Positions 1-7,856 of a DNA stretch of 12,880 nucleotides are shown piece after piece (positions within the stretch are counted from its first letter, which is position 1; each line of letters begins with the position of its first letter). Below the pieces are notes generated by a model. The model ran no database searches and was not told the origin of the DNA. It worked only from the letters and a program-made list of their open reading frames with translations. A program made the position numbers and the translations under genes. The DNA is taken from NCBI GenBank assembly GCA_002803225.1, contig NXFV01001970.1, positions 1-12,880 of the forward strand. The letters run 5' to 3'. Source of the DNA: Gamarada debralockiae. Taxonomy: Eukaryota > Ascomycota > Leotiomycetes > Helotiales > Hyphodiscaceae.

Positions 1-505
1 GAAATTATCGACTAGTCCCTAAAGAGCCTTATTAATATAGGCTTAGAAGATAGTAGAAGTATTAGTAAGACCTATAGATACTATTAGAAATTCATAGTAT
101 CTATAATAGGTTTAAAAGACTATTTTCTACTTATCTCCTACTTTAATTTAAAGGTAGTAGTATATATCTTTTAGGTTGATTTTACTAAAGTATTAGGCTC
201 TTATAACTTGGTCTATAATTTTAGTAATTAGGGGCAAAGGGTACTAGTTCTTAACTATAACGGCGTTTAAACCTTGATAGTTAATATATAGTCTAAGGCT
301 ATTATCCTTCTTAGATATAAATAGGATAAGAGTACCTACTAGGCTCTTTGATTTACATATAAAGTCTTTAGCTAGGTTCTTTTCAAGGAATTCTTTTAAG
401 ACTACTAGCTCTTATAGTAAAAGGGGGTAAATAGGTCTATATAGAGGCTCCTTTCTAGGCTATAACTTAATAGCTAGGTCGATATTACAATAGGGTACTA
501 GCTTT
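1..505 (-). pseudogene. reverse transcriptase N-terminal half of element A (partial, many stops)
   Basis: Once the RT domain of a gypsy Pol polyprotein, copying element RNA into DNA. Reading 505 down to 1, the translation contains the fungal gypsy landmarks DLAIKL, KEPLYRPIYPL, LEKNLAKDFI, LFISKKDNSLRLYINYQGLN, YPLPLI and NLKDIYYYL, and finally the SIGLTN block equivalent to the usual PFGLTN. Several tail residues fit TAG or TAA replacing Trp or Gln codons. The catalytic YxDD block would lie left of base 1. The frame stays aligned to the family through repeated stops, so the damage is mainly substitutions rather than indels. It cannot be functional. Confidence 0.88.
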
Positions 506-714
506 TTAATATTTAAGTTAGAAAAGATATCTAGATAGCTTTCTAGATAAGTAAGGAGCTTACTAGCCTAAGGGATAGTAAATTAGTAATAAAGTAAATA
601 ATTTACTTTAATAAGGGCGTATATCTTAGCTCCTTTTATATACTTCTAAAAACATTAATAAGGGTTAACCCGAATATCAGTCCGTTCGACCTTATACTGC
701 TATTAGTAGTACTT

Positions 715-1010
715 ATAGTCTACTAGGATTTTAAGCTTAGTTAAGGCAAGTATGCCTAGTAGGATTTAAGAGTCTTTTAAATCTTAGTCAATAGCTAGAT
801 ATAGCCGTAAACTAGTCTTGCGGGTCCTATAAGTATCAGTAAGTTCTAGTCGTAGGTTATATGCTTTGTAGGTAGGCAGATTTTATTGATTTATAGCCTA
901 TAAAATAGGGAGGTTAGTATTCTGATAAGGCTTTAGGCCTAACTAGTAAACTAGCTTAATATTAACTAGGTTGACTTCTGTATATATATTAATTCTAATA
1001 AGTACAGGTA
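715..1010 (-). pseudogene. retropepsin-like aspartic protease domain of element A (RIP-degraded)
   Basis: Lies between gag and RT in the same minus-strand frame, the position of the gypsy protease. Visible blocks are PVLIRINIYTEVNLVN, then KLVY-stop-LGLKPY, LRLELTDTYRTRKTSLRLYL and ILLGILALTKLKILVDY. The last resembles the hydrophobic-hydrophobic-Gly (ILLG) flap-end block of retropepsins. The catalytic D-S/T-G triplet is no longer readable at INIYTEVN, consistent with G-to-A changes. The call rests mostly on order and the C-terminal block. A linker of unassigned reading frame fills about 1011-1269. Confidence 0.62.
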
Positions 1011-1269
1011 TAGTATATAATAATAGTAATACTATTCCACTAGTAGTAAAAGCTTTAATAACTCTAATAGGCTCGATTGGTTCTATAGTAGGGTCTTAGT
1101 AAAACTATGCTAGTTTAATAAATTGTATAAGTTATAGGAATCGCTTAGAGTTATAGGTTCTTTAGAGCCTAACTAACTAAGTAACTTACTAGGCTAGTTA
1201 TTAGCCTTTAATTATTATTACTAGGTTAATTAAATCTTTGTATCTTAGCGTTATTCCCTTCGTTCCTTT

Positions 1270-2450
1270 CTCTTAAGATAGTTAGTAGTATAGTAATCTA
1301 GCCTCTAGTAAATAAAGTAGGTAATATTAGGCTGTTTTTCCTTAGGCTTCTCTGTACTATACTATTTCTTCTTCTAGTAGCTCCTATAGTAGTAATCCTA
1401 GTAGTCCCTTTAGGAGTTAGTCCTAGGGTACTTTGAGCTAGAGCTAGCTATAGTATAGTCCTTATAGCCTTTAGTGTCCTTCTTTTGATCCTAATAATCT
1501 TAGATACTCTTCCTTCCTTTAGTACTATATAGTCCTTCTTATACGCGTTAGGCTATAGCTATATACTAAGCTCTAGTCCTAAGTATAGCTATATTAGATT
1601 TTTTGAACTATTACTTTAGTTTATTAGTAAGCTTTAAGTAAAAGGCTATAGCTAATACTACTTTGTCTTTTTATAGTAAGTCTTGTTTAATTATTAATAA
1701 GTATATATTAAACTATACTAGTAATTAGTTAGATAGTTATTTAGCTAAGTTAAGCTACTTATATAGAGTAGTAGTAATATTTTAACTATTCTAGATATTA
1801 TTATAGGTCTAGTTAATAAATATTAACTATTTTTTAGCGCCTCCCTTTTAATTACTAAATATATACTATAGGGATTTTAAATTAGTATTTAAGTAGTCAA
1901 GAGCCTTAAGAATTCTTTAGCTTTTAGTTAGATAGGTTTTAGGGTCTTCTTTAAAGACCCTCTTGATATCTCGCTTCTAGTCTCCCTACTCTTAAAGACT
2001 AGAGCTTACTTTAAGAGTATAGCTAGGTATAACCTTAATTCCTCAAGAAAAGTATTATTGTTTGTACTAATAATAAGTAATAGTATTAGAGTCAGAGGGG
2101 CTAGGGCTATACTTAATTAATAGCTATATTGAGCTAGTCTAGTAGCTAGATCGATATTCCGGCTGAAATACAGGGGGGTCAGCGGCCTAGCTAATAAGGT
2201 CTTTGATAGTATCGCTAGTATACTTTTGATTTTCAAGGTTCCTAAGGTACTCTTTAAGTTAGGCTATATTTTTAAGGGCTTTAACTCTAGTATTAAGCTC
2301 TTAAAGCTATTAGGTTATAAGAACCTTTTCTTTGGCTTAAAGCCTAGCTAAGTTGGCAATAGTATTGACTTCCTAATTAGTTCCTAAGGTTAACTTAGAT
2401 ATAATAGTATTACTAAGAGCTACTTATTCTAGTATAGTATAATCGGCCCT
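1270..2450 (-). pseudogene. gag of element A with mutated CCHC zinc knuckle
   Basis: Gag proteins package element RNA into virus-like particles. From about 2450 downward the frame shows a charged, Leu-rich stretch likely to have been a coiled coil (LNTRVKALKNIA, LKEYLRNLENQK). A Ser/Pro-rich segment follows, then an all-helical gag core (for example KALDYLNTNLK), then a basic, Tyr-rich tail. A CX2CX4HX4C knuckle maps to 1278-1319 as Y-F-I-Y-x-R-L-D-Y-Y-T-T-N-Y, with all four ligand codons now TAC or TAT. No ATG remains at the expected start; an ATA may be the mutated initiator. Stops are numerous. About 2451-2699 holds the leader and LTR R/U5 with no coding signal. Confidence 0.75.
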
Positions 2451-2670
2451 ATAGGTAGAAGCTTGAGAGTTGTAATAGCTACTAGTAGCTAGAGAGTAGC
2501 AGGAGGGATTATAGTATATCAGAGAAGTAGTAATAGAGGAAGGGAGACAATAGTAATTATATTAAAAAGAGGTTCTATAGTACTAGTATACTTGTATAAT
2601 ATAAACTCAAGCTTATCTTCCTAAAGTAGGGTTAATAGGCCTTACTTATTCTTTACTCTAGACTTCTAGC

Positions 2671-2678
2671 TTTATATA
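2671..2678 (-). promoter_or_regulatory. TATA box in the 5' LTR of element A
   Basis: The minus strand reads AGTATATAAAGC here, a canonical TATA box about 225 bp inside the inferred LTR start at 2901 and upstream of gag, as expected at the U3/R border. Its position also marks, within about 25 bp, the switch from RIP-mutated sequence (left) to unmutated U3 (right). Confidence 0.55.
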
Positions 2679-2715
2679 CTAGCTATACTATTACTAACTC
2701 TGTAACTAACTATAC

Positions 2716-2758
2716 ACTGACTAACTGCTGACTAATCGCTGACTGTTCCTGACTGTAC
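2716..2758. repeat. imperfect CTGACT tandem repeat in U3
   Basis: Four spaced copies of CTGACT/CTGACTAA-type units occur with a period of about 10-11 bp: CTGACTAACTG, CTGACTAATCG, CTGACTGTTC, CTGACTGTAC. Short reiterated motifs in U3 often act as transcription-factor sites in LTR promoters; that role here is inference. Confidence 0.6.
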
Positions 2759-2810
2759 AGATATGTTAAGCCTGGCCTAAGTAATCGTAGCAGTTCTAAT
2801 AATATCACCT

Positions 2811-2870
2811 GATTTCATATGAAATCGCCCATGTGAAACCGCCCATGTGAAACTGCCTATGAAATCGCCC
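2811..2870. repeat. 14-bp tandem repeats preceded by a 16-bp perfect palindrome
   Basis: GATTTCATATGAAATC at 2811-2826 is a perfect palindrome. Its right half begins a 14-bp tandem series: ATATGAAATCGCCC (2817-2830), ATGTGAAACCGCCC (2831-2844), ATGTGAAACTGCCT (2845-2858) and a 12-bp copy ATGAAATCGCCC (2859-2870). The unit core is TGAAAYCGCCC. These lie in the U3 of element A and are plausible upstream activating sites. Confidence 0.8.
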
Positions 2871-2907
2871 GTATACCTTCAGGAGCTAGGCTCTTGTTAT
2901 ATATACT

Positions 2908-3770
2908 CTTAGTTAAACTAGAAAGTATAGTCCTTACGGGTTAACTAAGTTAGTAGAGCTGTAATGCGTCCGTAGTTATAGATAAATCGTTAGTAGAAGT
3001 TATAAAAGCTAAGAAACGATTATATTACCTTAATAGTCTTAGGATACTTCTAGTTATAGATTACCTCGACCTTTTCTAGATTAACTTCTACTCTATTAGT
3101 ACTTATTATAAACCCAAGATACTTTGTATAGGTGATATTAAATTCGTATTTCTTGATATTAGCCTATAGTCCTACTTAGCGGAGCCGCAAAAGTACTTTA
3201 CAGACATATTCTTTATACTCGAGGGGGTTATTTAAGTAGATTAAGATATTATCTAGGTATACTATATAAAAATCATTTAAGTACTCTATTAGCGTCTCGT
3301 TTATATAGTATTAGAATATTATAGGCCCGTTAGTAAGACTAAATAAAAGTACTTTATACTTATATGATCTGTAATAGGTCCGAAATATAGTTAAATCCTT
3401 AGAAACAGGGTTGATTCGAATTTAGTGAAATACTTAATAAATATTAAGTTTTGTAAAGATCTTAGTATAGCTAATTCAGGTAAGTATCTTATTAATTAAT
3501 AGAAGAGAGTACTAGTCCTTACAGGTAATTACATTTAGTTTTTAGTAGTCGATATAAAACTATAAGCTACTATTAGGCTTTTGTATAAATAGTATAAGGA
3601 AGGTATAAGGAGCTTAACTTAGGATAATAAATCCTTTACTTAAGTTATCTAGTAAATATTACTTTATAGTCTAAAGTTCTGCTATTGATATATAGTATAA
3701 CGGACTTGATCTTAACTTATTCTTCTCTTTAAGTATAATCTTATAGTTAATTATATAATATAAGGGAAGT
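2908..3770 (-). pseudogene. reverse transcriptase domain of element B (YLDD changed to YLDN)
   Basis: Nearly complete gypsy RT read from 3770 down. Blocks in order: KIILKEKNKL, LLDNLSKGFI, LILFIQKPNSSL, FYIDY, TKLNIY, FRTYYRSYKYKVLLFSLTN, NETLIEYLNDFYIVYLDNIL, YKEYVCKVLLRLR, KKYEF, KYLGFIIS, FLSFYNFY and RFIYNYGRI. These match the family order through the palm, the thumb and the start of the connection region. The active-site box at 3248-3259 reads Y-L-D-N, so the second catalytic Asp codon GAT is now AAT, a TpG to TpA change. Stops fall at expected Trp, Gln and Arg positions. The domain is certain and certainly dead. Confidence 0.93.
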
Positions 3771-4559
3771 TTATTAGAATCCTTTTATAAAAAGATATCT
3801 ACTAGGTCCTAGTACTCTAGTAGAAGCTTATAGTTAATAAGTTCTTTATTCGTAGCTTTAACGGCCTATTCTATAACTTAATAGGCCTATACTTTATAGT
3901 TAATCTCGTTTAGGGATAAAGAGAATAAAGTAGCTTTAGGTCTCTTAGTATAAAAATAAAAACTAGTTACTAAAATCAACTTAATATCTACTACTATAGA
4001 CTTATTCTTTAAGTCTCTTAACTTCTTTTTCTTTATAGTAAAGAAGAGTATTAGTAGTTTATACAAAGGTATAAAACAATCTATAAGTACCCTTTATATT
4101 ATCTATAAAGTATTATAATTATCTATAACCTAAGTCCTCTTATTTTATAGCTTTAGAAAGTAAGTAGTCTACTTATCCTTTCCTCAGGGATTAGCTATTA
4201 TAGCTAGTATATCTATAAGATATAGAGCTAAGAGAGAGGCTTACTAGTGTAAGTTAATAAGAGTCTAGTTACTTAAGCTAGTATAGGATATAAGAGAGAG
4301 AGTAGTTATATTATCTTATCTTATAGAGATAAGGGAAATCTTAGCCTTTAGCTAGTTTTATTACTTAAGGAGAGTATAGCTCCTATCTTATTATCTCTTC
4401 TTATTATAAGTAATAGTAGTATTTTATTATATAATATCTCTGTAGATTACTTTATTCGTTAGCCGTAGGACTAAGTCTTTATAGTTAATCTATATAATTC
4501 GTATAAATAAAGGGGTTAGTATATTTTCAAGCAGCTAGATTAATTTATAACTAGCTATA
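3771..4559 (-). other. protease-RT linker of element B, no domain recognised
   Basis: Same RIP-mutated composition and strand as the flanking pol domains and in the right place to be the polyprotein linker. I could not match any motif in it. No separate gene, RNA or repeat is visible. Confidence 0.5.
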
Positions 4560-4860
4560 TCTAGGTTTACTTAAAAGTACTTAAATTACTTATAGCTAAG
4601 AATAACTTTATAAGCTTTTAGGCTTAAGACAATAAACAGGAGGTTATATTAATAGTATCTCTTAAGGATTATATTTATAGTTATATAGTAGCTTATAGCT
4701 TATCTACTTTATCTATTATATCCCTTTACTTAAATTTTACGGGTTAAGAAAGTAAGCTTTAGGCCTAGACCTTTATATAACTAGTCTGTAAGAGTAGTAT
4801 TAATAAACGTAAATCCGTTTACTCCTATATCTATAAGTATATTAAGATTAACTCCTATTC
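4560..4860 (-). pseudogene. retropepsin-like protease domain of element B (D-T-G mutated)
   Basis: The minus-strand frame reads VNLNILIDIGVNGFTFINTTL, then YKGLGLKLTFLTRKI, ITINIILKRYY, and LLFIVLSLKAYKVILSY. This fits a retroviral-type aspartic protease: the active-site region corresponds to an ancestral L-I-D-T-G-A block. The catalytic Asp codon (4829-4831) survives, but the next Thr reads Ile (ACA to ATA) and the following Ala reads Val, both C-to-T changes. Position between gag and RT agrees. Frame-disrupting stops are present throughout. Confidence 0.75.
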
Positions 4861-5049
4861 TATTCTTAACTAGTATATATAGAATTATAAGAGGAGAGTC
4901 TTCTATTAAATTAAATAAGTTAATCTTATTAATATTAAGTATATATAACTCTAGAGTAGAGACTTTCCCTAGGGGTTCTCTTTTCCTAACTCTTTATTTA
5001 TAGGATCTATACTATCTAAGTCTTAGTCTTACTTATTAATCTCGTAAAT

Positions 5050-6126
5050 ACTACTAGACTTATGGGGCTTTATATATATAATAGACTTGTATCCTTCCTT
5101 ACTATAGTTATAGTAGGTTACAAATAGTCTAGTAGAGGCTAGGGTTACTTTATAGGCTATTATTAGGTACTAAGTAGGTAGAGTAAGTAACAGATGGACT
5201 AGGACAAGAGCTGAGGAAGTAGGGATAGAAGGACTAAGGACAGTAGTTGTATAGGCTAGTCTATATATAGGCGATAACTATCGATCTATCTATTCGGCTA
5301 TCTTATAGGCTAAGAGAGAGAGAAGTATATATTCTAGGTACTAATATTATATAATAAGCTTATTAAAGGTATTATAGGTTAGTAATATAAAGACGAGATT
5401 CTCTTAGTATAATATATTAAGCTTATAGTAAAGATCTTATTACTAGTTACCTAGGGAGATTACTTCTAGGCCTATAAGATATTAGAATTCTATTAGGAAT
5501 TCTAAGAAGTTTTTTATACGACCCTAACATAAGTTATAGTATTAGTCTTGGGTAATAGCTTACTATATAGGATTCTAGTATATAGCCGCTAGATAAGCTA
5601 TTACCTAATCTATTATCTAAAAGAGGTTAGAGGCACTATATTCGAACTATAGCTTTAGGTAAGCTTAAGCTACTCTAGTTGTACATCTGTAAATATACAT
5701 AAGCTTACTATCTTTAAAGGGAAAGTAATTGTAATTATCTTATAGCTTTGCCTAAGTAAAGATACTTTAGAAGATAAATATTAGCTCTTTTCTATCTAAG
5801 AGTAAGGGAAAGTCTAGTTATTTAGGTAATCTCTTTAGGGTCTTAAGTAGTATAGATATATAAGGAGTATAATCTGTAGATCTACTTTAAGATTACTATC
5901 GTCATATAGTAGCTGTAATACGTTCGTAGTTAGCGTCTATATAAGCTAGAGAGTCTTAGTGGTCTATATACTCCTCTAGTCTTGTTTGTAATATATCTAC
6001 TTTAGTATATACCTTTGCAAGTTATCTTTAGAGGTCTTTAATAGAGGGCTATTTAATAGTCGAGGGTTGTCTATTATTTGTCTTAATAGAGAGGGCTAAA
6101 CTAGGGGCTACTTGTTTTAAAGGCAT
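5050..6126 (-). pseudogene. gag of element B with zinc knuckle, all ligands mutated
   Basis: Starts at an intact ATG (6124-6126), M-P-L-K-Q-V-A-P-S-L, followed by a charged helical stretch (DILQTRLEEYIDH) that was probably a coiled coil. The middle resembles a gag core with a conserved-looking FLEFLIEF segment. Near the C-terminus a CX2CX4HX4C knuckle (5074-5115) reads Y-Y-N-Y-S-K-E-G-Y-K-S-I-I-Y, so Cys, Cys, His and Cys are all Tyr. More than 25 in-frame stops are visible, nearly all TAA or TAG. Length of about 360 codons suits a gypsy gag. Boundary with the protease is approximate. Confidence 0.8.
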
Positions 6127-6683
6127 TTATACGACTTATCTATAACTTAGTACAACTAATTAAAGTAGTAGTTCATAAGTATCTTAAGCTAGCTAGGAGA
6201 TATTCGTTTTAGTAATAGTTCAAGAGTATTTATAAGCTAAGAATAGTAGTAGGAAAACAATATATGTCTTATCTAGTTTAGTAAGAAAAATCGAGAAGAA
6301 GATATGTCTAATTTAGCGTAAGTCATACGATCTATATAATTAAAATAATTAAATAATATTAATAACCTTAATAAGTTCTATGAGCTATAGGATATATTTC
6401 GTAGTCCTTCCTAGGACAAAAGGGAGAGCTTAGTATTATATTATAATACTAACTAAAGTACTAGGGATCAACCTTAATTCTTTAGCTAACTAGTCGATAT
6501 AACGAGAATACTAAGCTAGAGAGGAAAGAAAAGAAGGAGAACAACTCTGTGAGATACAAAAGCTTATATACAGGGGCCTTACTAGCGCGAGCCAACAAGA
6601 GTCTAGTATGTGACCTAAGCGAACCCCGCGCAGCACGTGTAGTCACGTGGCTCATGTGAGGACTTGCTGTCGGGTTCCTTACA
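6127..6683 (-). repeat. 5' LTR and leader of element B
   Basis: The LTR start is placed at 6683, where the minus strand reads TGTAAGGAACC next to non-element DNA. A TATA box (TATATAAG) lies at 6563-6570, followed by a pyrimidine-rich tract (TTCTCCTTCTTTTCTTTCC) typical of the region after a fungal start site. From about 6540 down to gag the DNA is RIP-mutated; from 6585 to 6683 it is not (about 15 CpA plus TpG in 100 bases). The LTR 3' end and primer-binding site cannot be fixed. No 3' LTR copy is in the window for comparison, so the boundaries are inference. Confidence 0.55.
6563..6570 (-). promoter_or_regulatory. TATA box in the 5' LTR of element B
   Basis: Minus strand CCTGTATATAAGC, about 115 bp inside the inferred LTR start and about 440 bp before the gag ATG. 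Together with the CT-rich tract after it, this is a credible core promoter for B. Confidence 0.55.
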
Positions 6684-6736
6684 CTGAAAGAGCTTTGGAG
6701 TGCTCTAGATAGTAGAATCGATGGTTCTTATCTGGG

Positions 6737-6814
6737 TCAGAAGGTCAGAGCGGCTATGGCAATAGTGACAGCACACAGTAGTGATGATAGATTGATGAGC
6801 CTGATGAGCTTCAT
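6737..6814 (-). pseudogene. possible N-terminus of a small secreted protein, cut by element B
   Basis: A 25-codon frame from the ATG at 6812-6814 begins MKLIRLINLSSLLCAVTIAI and continues AALTF before TGA (6737-6739). It has the three parts of a signal peptide: basic start, hydrophobic core and a small-residue region with a likely cleavage near A-A-L-T. On the same strand, a TATA box (6889-6896) and a leader with a GGGGCT/AGCCCC hairpin and CATCAT-rich sequence lie upstream. In another frame the DNA continues open as DPDKNHRFYYLEHSKALS until the LTR of B at 6683. Either a small indel or an unseen intron would join the two. The gene is therefore read as disrupted by B, with any remainder outside the window. 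No homologue is recognised; a chance ORF is possible. Confidence 0.35.
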
Positions 6815-6894
6815 AGCCTGTATTGATAGTACGAGCAGGAGGTTAATTGATGATAAATGATGAAGATAGTGATGGGGCTCTCCCAGCCCCTATA

Positions 6895-7243
6895 TACAAT
6901 GTCACAACGCAGTGATTACAAGAGCAATTCCTGACAATCTAAAATAGGGCGTATTTCTCCGTAAATTGTCTCTTAAAATAGTCTCAATATTGTTGGTATG
7001 AGTACCCTGATACTGTAGTGCATATAATAATGGTTTAAAAATACGCTTCAAAAGCTTCAATCCATCTTTTCTTCTACGAGGCTCAGTCCTCATATATATA
7101 GTACATCAAACAGACTAGCTCACGGTCGGCTTACAACAGTTTACGGACCGATTTTACCGTTGCTCCGACCTTACGGTCGTATTTCTGCTCCTTCGGGATT
7201 ATCCCTTCAGGGCCTCCTGACGCCTAAACCTAGGCTTGTTACA
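6895..7243 (-). mobile_element. solo LTR with 5-bp CTATA target duplication
   Basis: On the minus strand the segment starts TGTAACAAGCC at 7243. It has a TATATATA box near 7094-7101 and ends ..TGACATTGTA at 6895. CTATA occurs immediately outside both ends (6890-6894 and 7244-7248), a 5-bp duplication as made by retrotransposon integrases. The terminal TA instead of CA fits a single C-to-T change. The 5' half carries several short inverted repeats such as CGACC-TTAC-GGTCG. No gag-pol follows, so it is a recombination remnant. Unlike elements A and B it shows no RIP depletion. The reading frame of 63 codons inside it has no family features and is not annotated. Confidence 0.6.
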
Positions 7244-7443
7244 CTATAGATATCACTGTACCTTCTAGACCTGCCAACAGATATGTCCCGCATGGTTGGT
7301 GATGTGAATGGGAGAGATAGATTGGAAATTGTCGTTGTATCGATCCAGTTTGGCCTGCTATCACTCGAATTTGATCACCAGCAGAGGGGCAGACAAAGAT
7401 AGTCAGCTCCTACACCTTGAACAACTGGAATCACTCGAACAAT
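7244..7443. other. spacer between solo LTR and oxidoreductase pseudogene
   Basis: About 200 bp downstream of the pseudogene's stop codon. No gene, RNA or repeat is visible. It would contain the former polyadenylation region, but no clear signal was seen. Confidence 0.5.
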
Positions 7444-7661
7444 TTAAACAACCTCAAGCGACCTGTGCTTAAGAGCGCTTTTTGCAACAAGCTCGATGAT
7501 CCGAATAACTCGCGTTGCTGAGTCTGGCTCCACTGGCACAGCACTCGTTCGGTCCAACGCCTCTGTAAGCCGCTTCCAGAAAGACACGTATGTTGGAGCT
7601 ATCAAAGTTAGGAAGGGTGCGCTGGTCATGGCACTGTGTTTGTCGATTTTAGATAGTACAC

Positions 7662-7768
7662 CTGCTGTGGTGTCAGTAAATGATTGCTCAACAGGGAGTG
7701 AATGCTTGGCGGATGTTAAAAGATTTCGTGATTGAATTCGTCAAATGAATTGAACGATTGAAACTTAC
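7662..7768 (-). other. intron 4 of the oxidoreductase pseudogene, GT-AG with tandem acceptor
   Basis: 107 nt, donor G/GTAAGT, acceptor CACAGCAG. Both AGs of the CAGCAG keep the frame (IHYG-VLSK or IHYAGVLSK), so a one-residue NAGNAG choice was possible. Exon 5 follows in frame to the TAA. Confidence 0.7.
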
Positions 7769-7856
7769 CGTAGTGAATTTCGGTTTCCTGTCCAAAGTCG
7801 GGAGCCTCGGGAGTGTGGCCGTTGATGATTTGGGGTTCTTGTACGTCGAAGTGGTA

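Larger units (their letters stand above)
1..2901 (-). mobile_element. Ty3/gypsy LTR retrotransposon A, RIP-degraded, 3' part beyond window
   Basis: Minus-strand translation gives, in order, a gag with zinc knuckle, a retropepsin-like domain and the N-terminal half of a reverse transcriptase, which is the gag-PR-RT order of Ty3/gypsy elements. The element leaves the window at base 1 inside RT, so RNase H, integrase and the 3' LTR are not seen. The right end is placed at 2901, where the LTR appears to start with TATAACAAGAG, read as ancestral TGTAACA with a TpG to TpA change. That start resembles the solo LTR further right (TGTAACAAGCC). The body is dense in TAG and TAA stops and nearly devoid of CpA and TpG: I count 5 CpA and 4 TpG in bases 1-600. 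Element B's pol resumes directly at 2902 and above, so A inserted into B. Identity as gypsy is firm; the exact ends are inferred. Confidence 0.88.
2700..2901 (-). repeat. U3 segment of element A 5' LTR, not RIP-mutated
   Basis: This island between two heavily mutated retrotransposon bodies retains normal CpA and TpG content. I count 18 TpG and 8 CpA in 2701-2881, against 4 and 5 in the first 600 bases of the window. It is assigned as U3 because it lies between the inferred LTR start (2901) and the TATA box (2671-2678). The minus-strand start TATAACAAGAGCCTAG resembles the start of the solo LTR at 7243. It contains two sets of short tandem repeats, annotated separately. The 3' end of the LTR (U5/primer-binding site) cannot be fixed in the mutated DNA. 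An alternative is a small element inserted after RIP. Confidence 0.55.
2902..6683 (-). mobile_element. Ty3/gypsy LTR retrotransposon B, RIP-degraded, interrupted by element A
   Basis: Reading the minus strand from 6683: 5' LTR starting TGTAAGGAACC, TATA at 6563-6570, leader, gag from the ATG at 6126, zinc knuckle (5074-5115), protease (about 4860-4560) and RT (3770-2908). The frame is lost just after the RT connection region (..LTRKDYTF), where element A begins. RNase H and integrase of B should resume beyond the left edge, on the far side of A. Its protein sequence differs clearly from element A in knuckle, protease and RT, so these are two families rather than one tandem element. The RIP signature is as strong as in A. 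Confidence 0.88.

Noticed and set aside
2811..2870. CRISPR-like spaced repeats
   Set aside because: Units are directly tandem without spacers, degenerate, and lie in a eukaryotic LTR.
1..6540. TA-rich tract as a centromere or mitochondrial insert
   Set aside because: Recognisable gypsy gag, protease and RT frames run through it, and CpG-containing words persist, so mutated retrotransposons explain it.
6902..7093. 63-codon minus-strand open frame in the solo LTR
   Set aside because: Lies across the inferred R/U5 region, is basic with no family motif, and is better explained as part of the LTR.
7496..7735. Plus-strand open frame of 79 codons
   Set aside because: Antisense shadow of exon 5 and intron 4 of the oxidoreductase pseudogene, whose minus-strand protein clearly matches its family.
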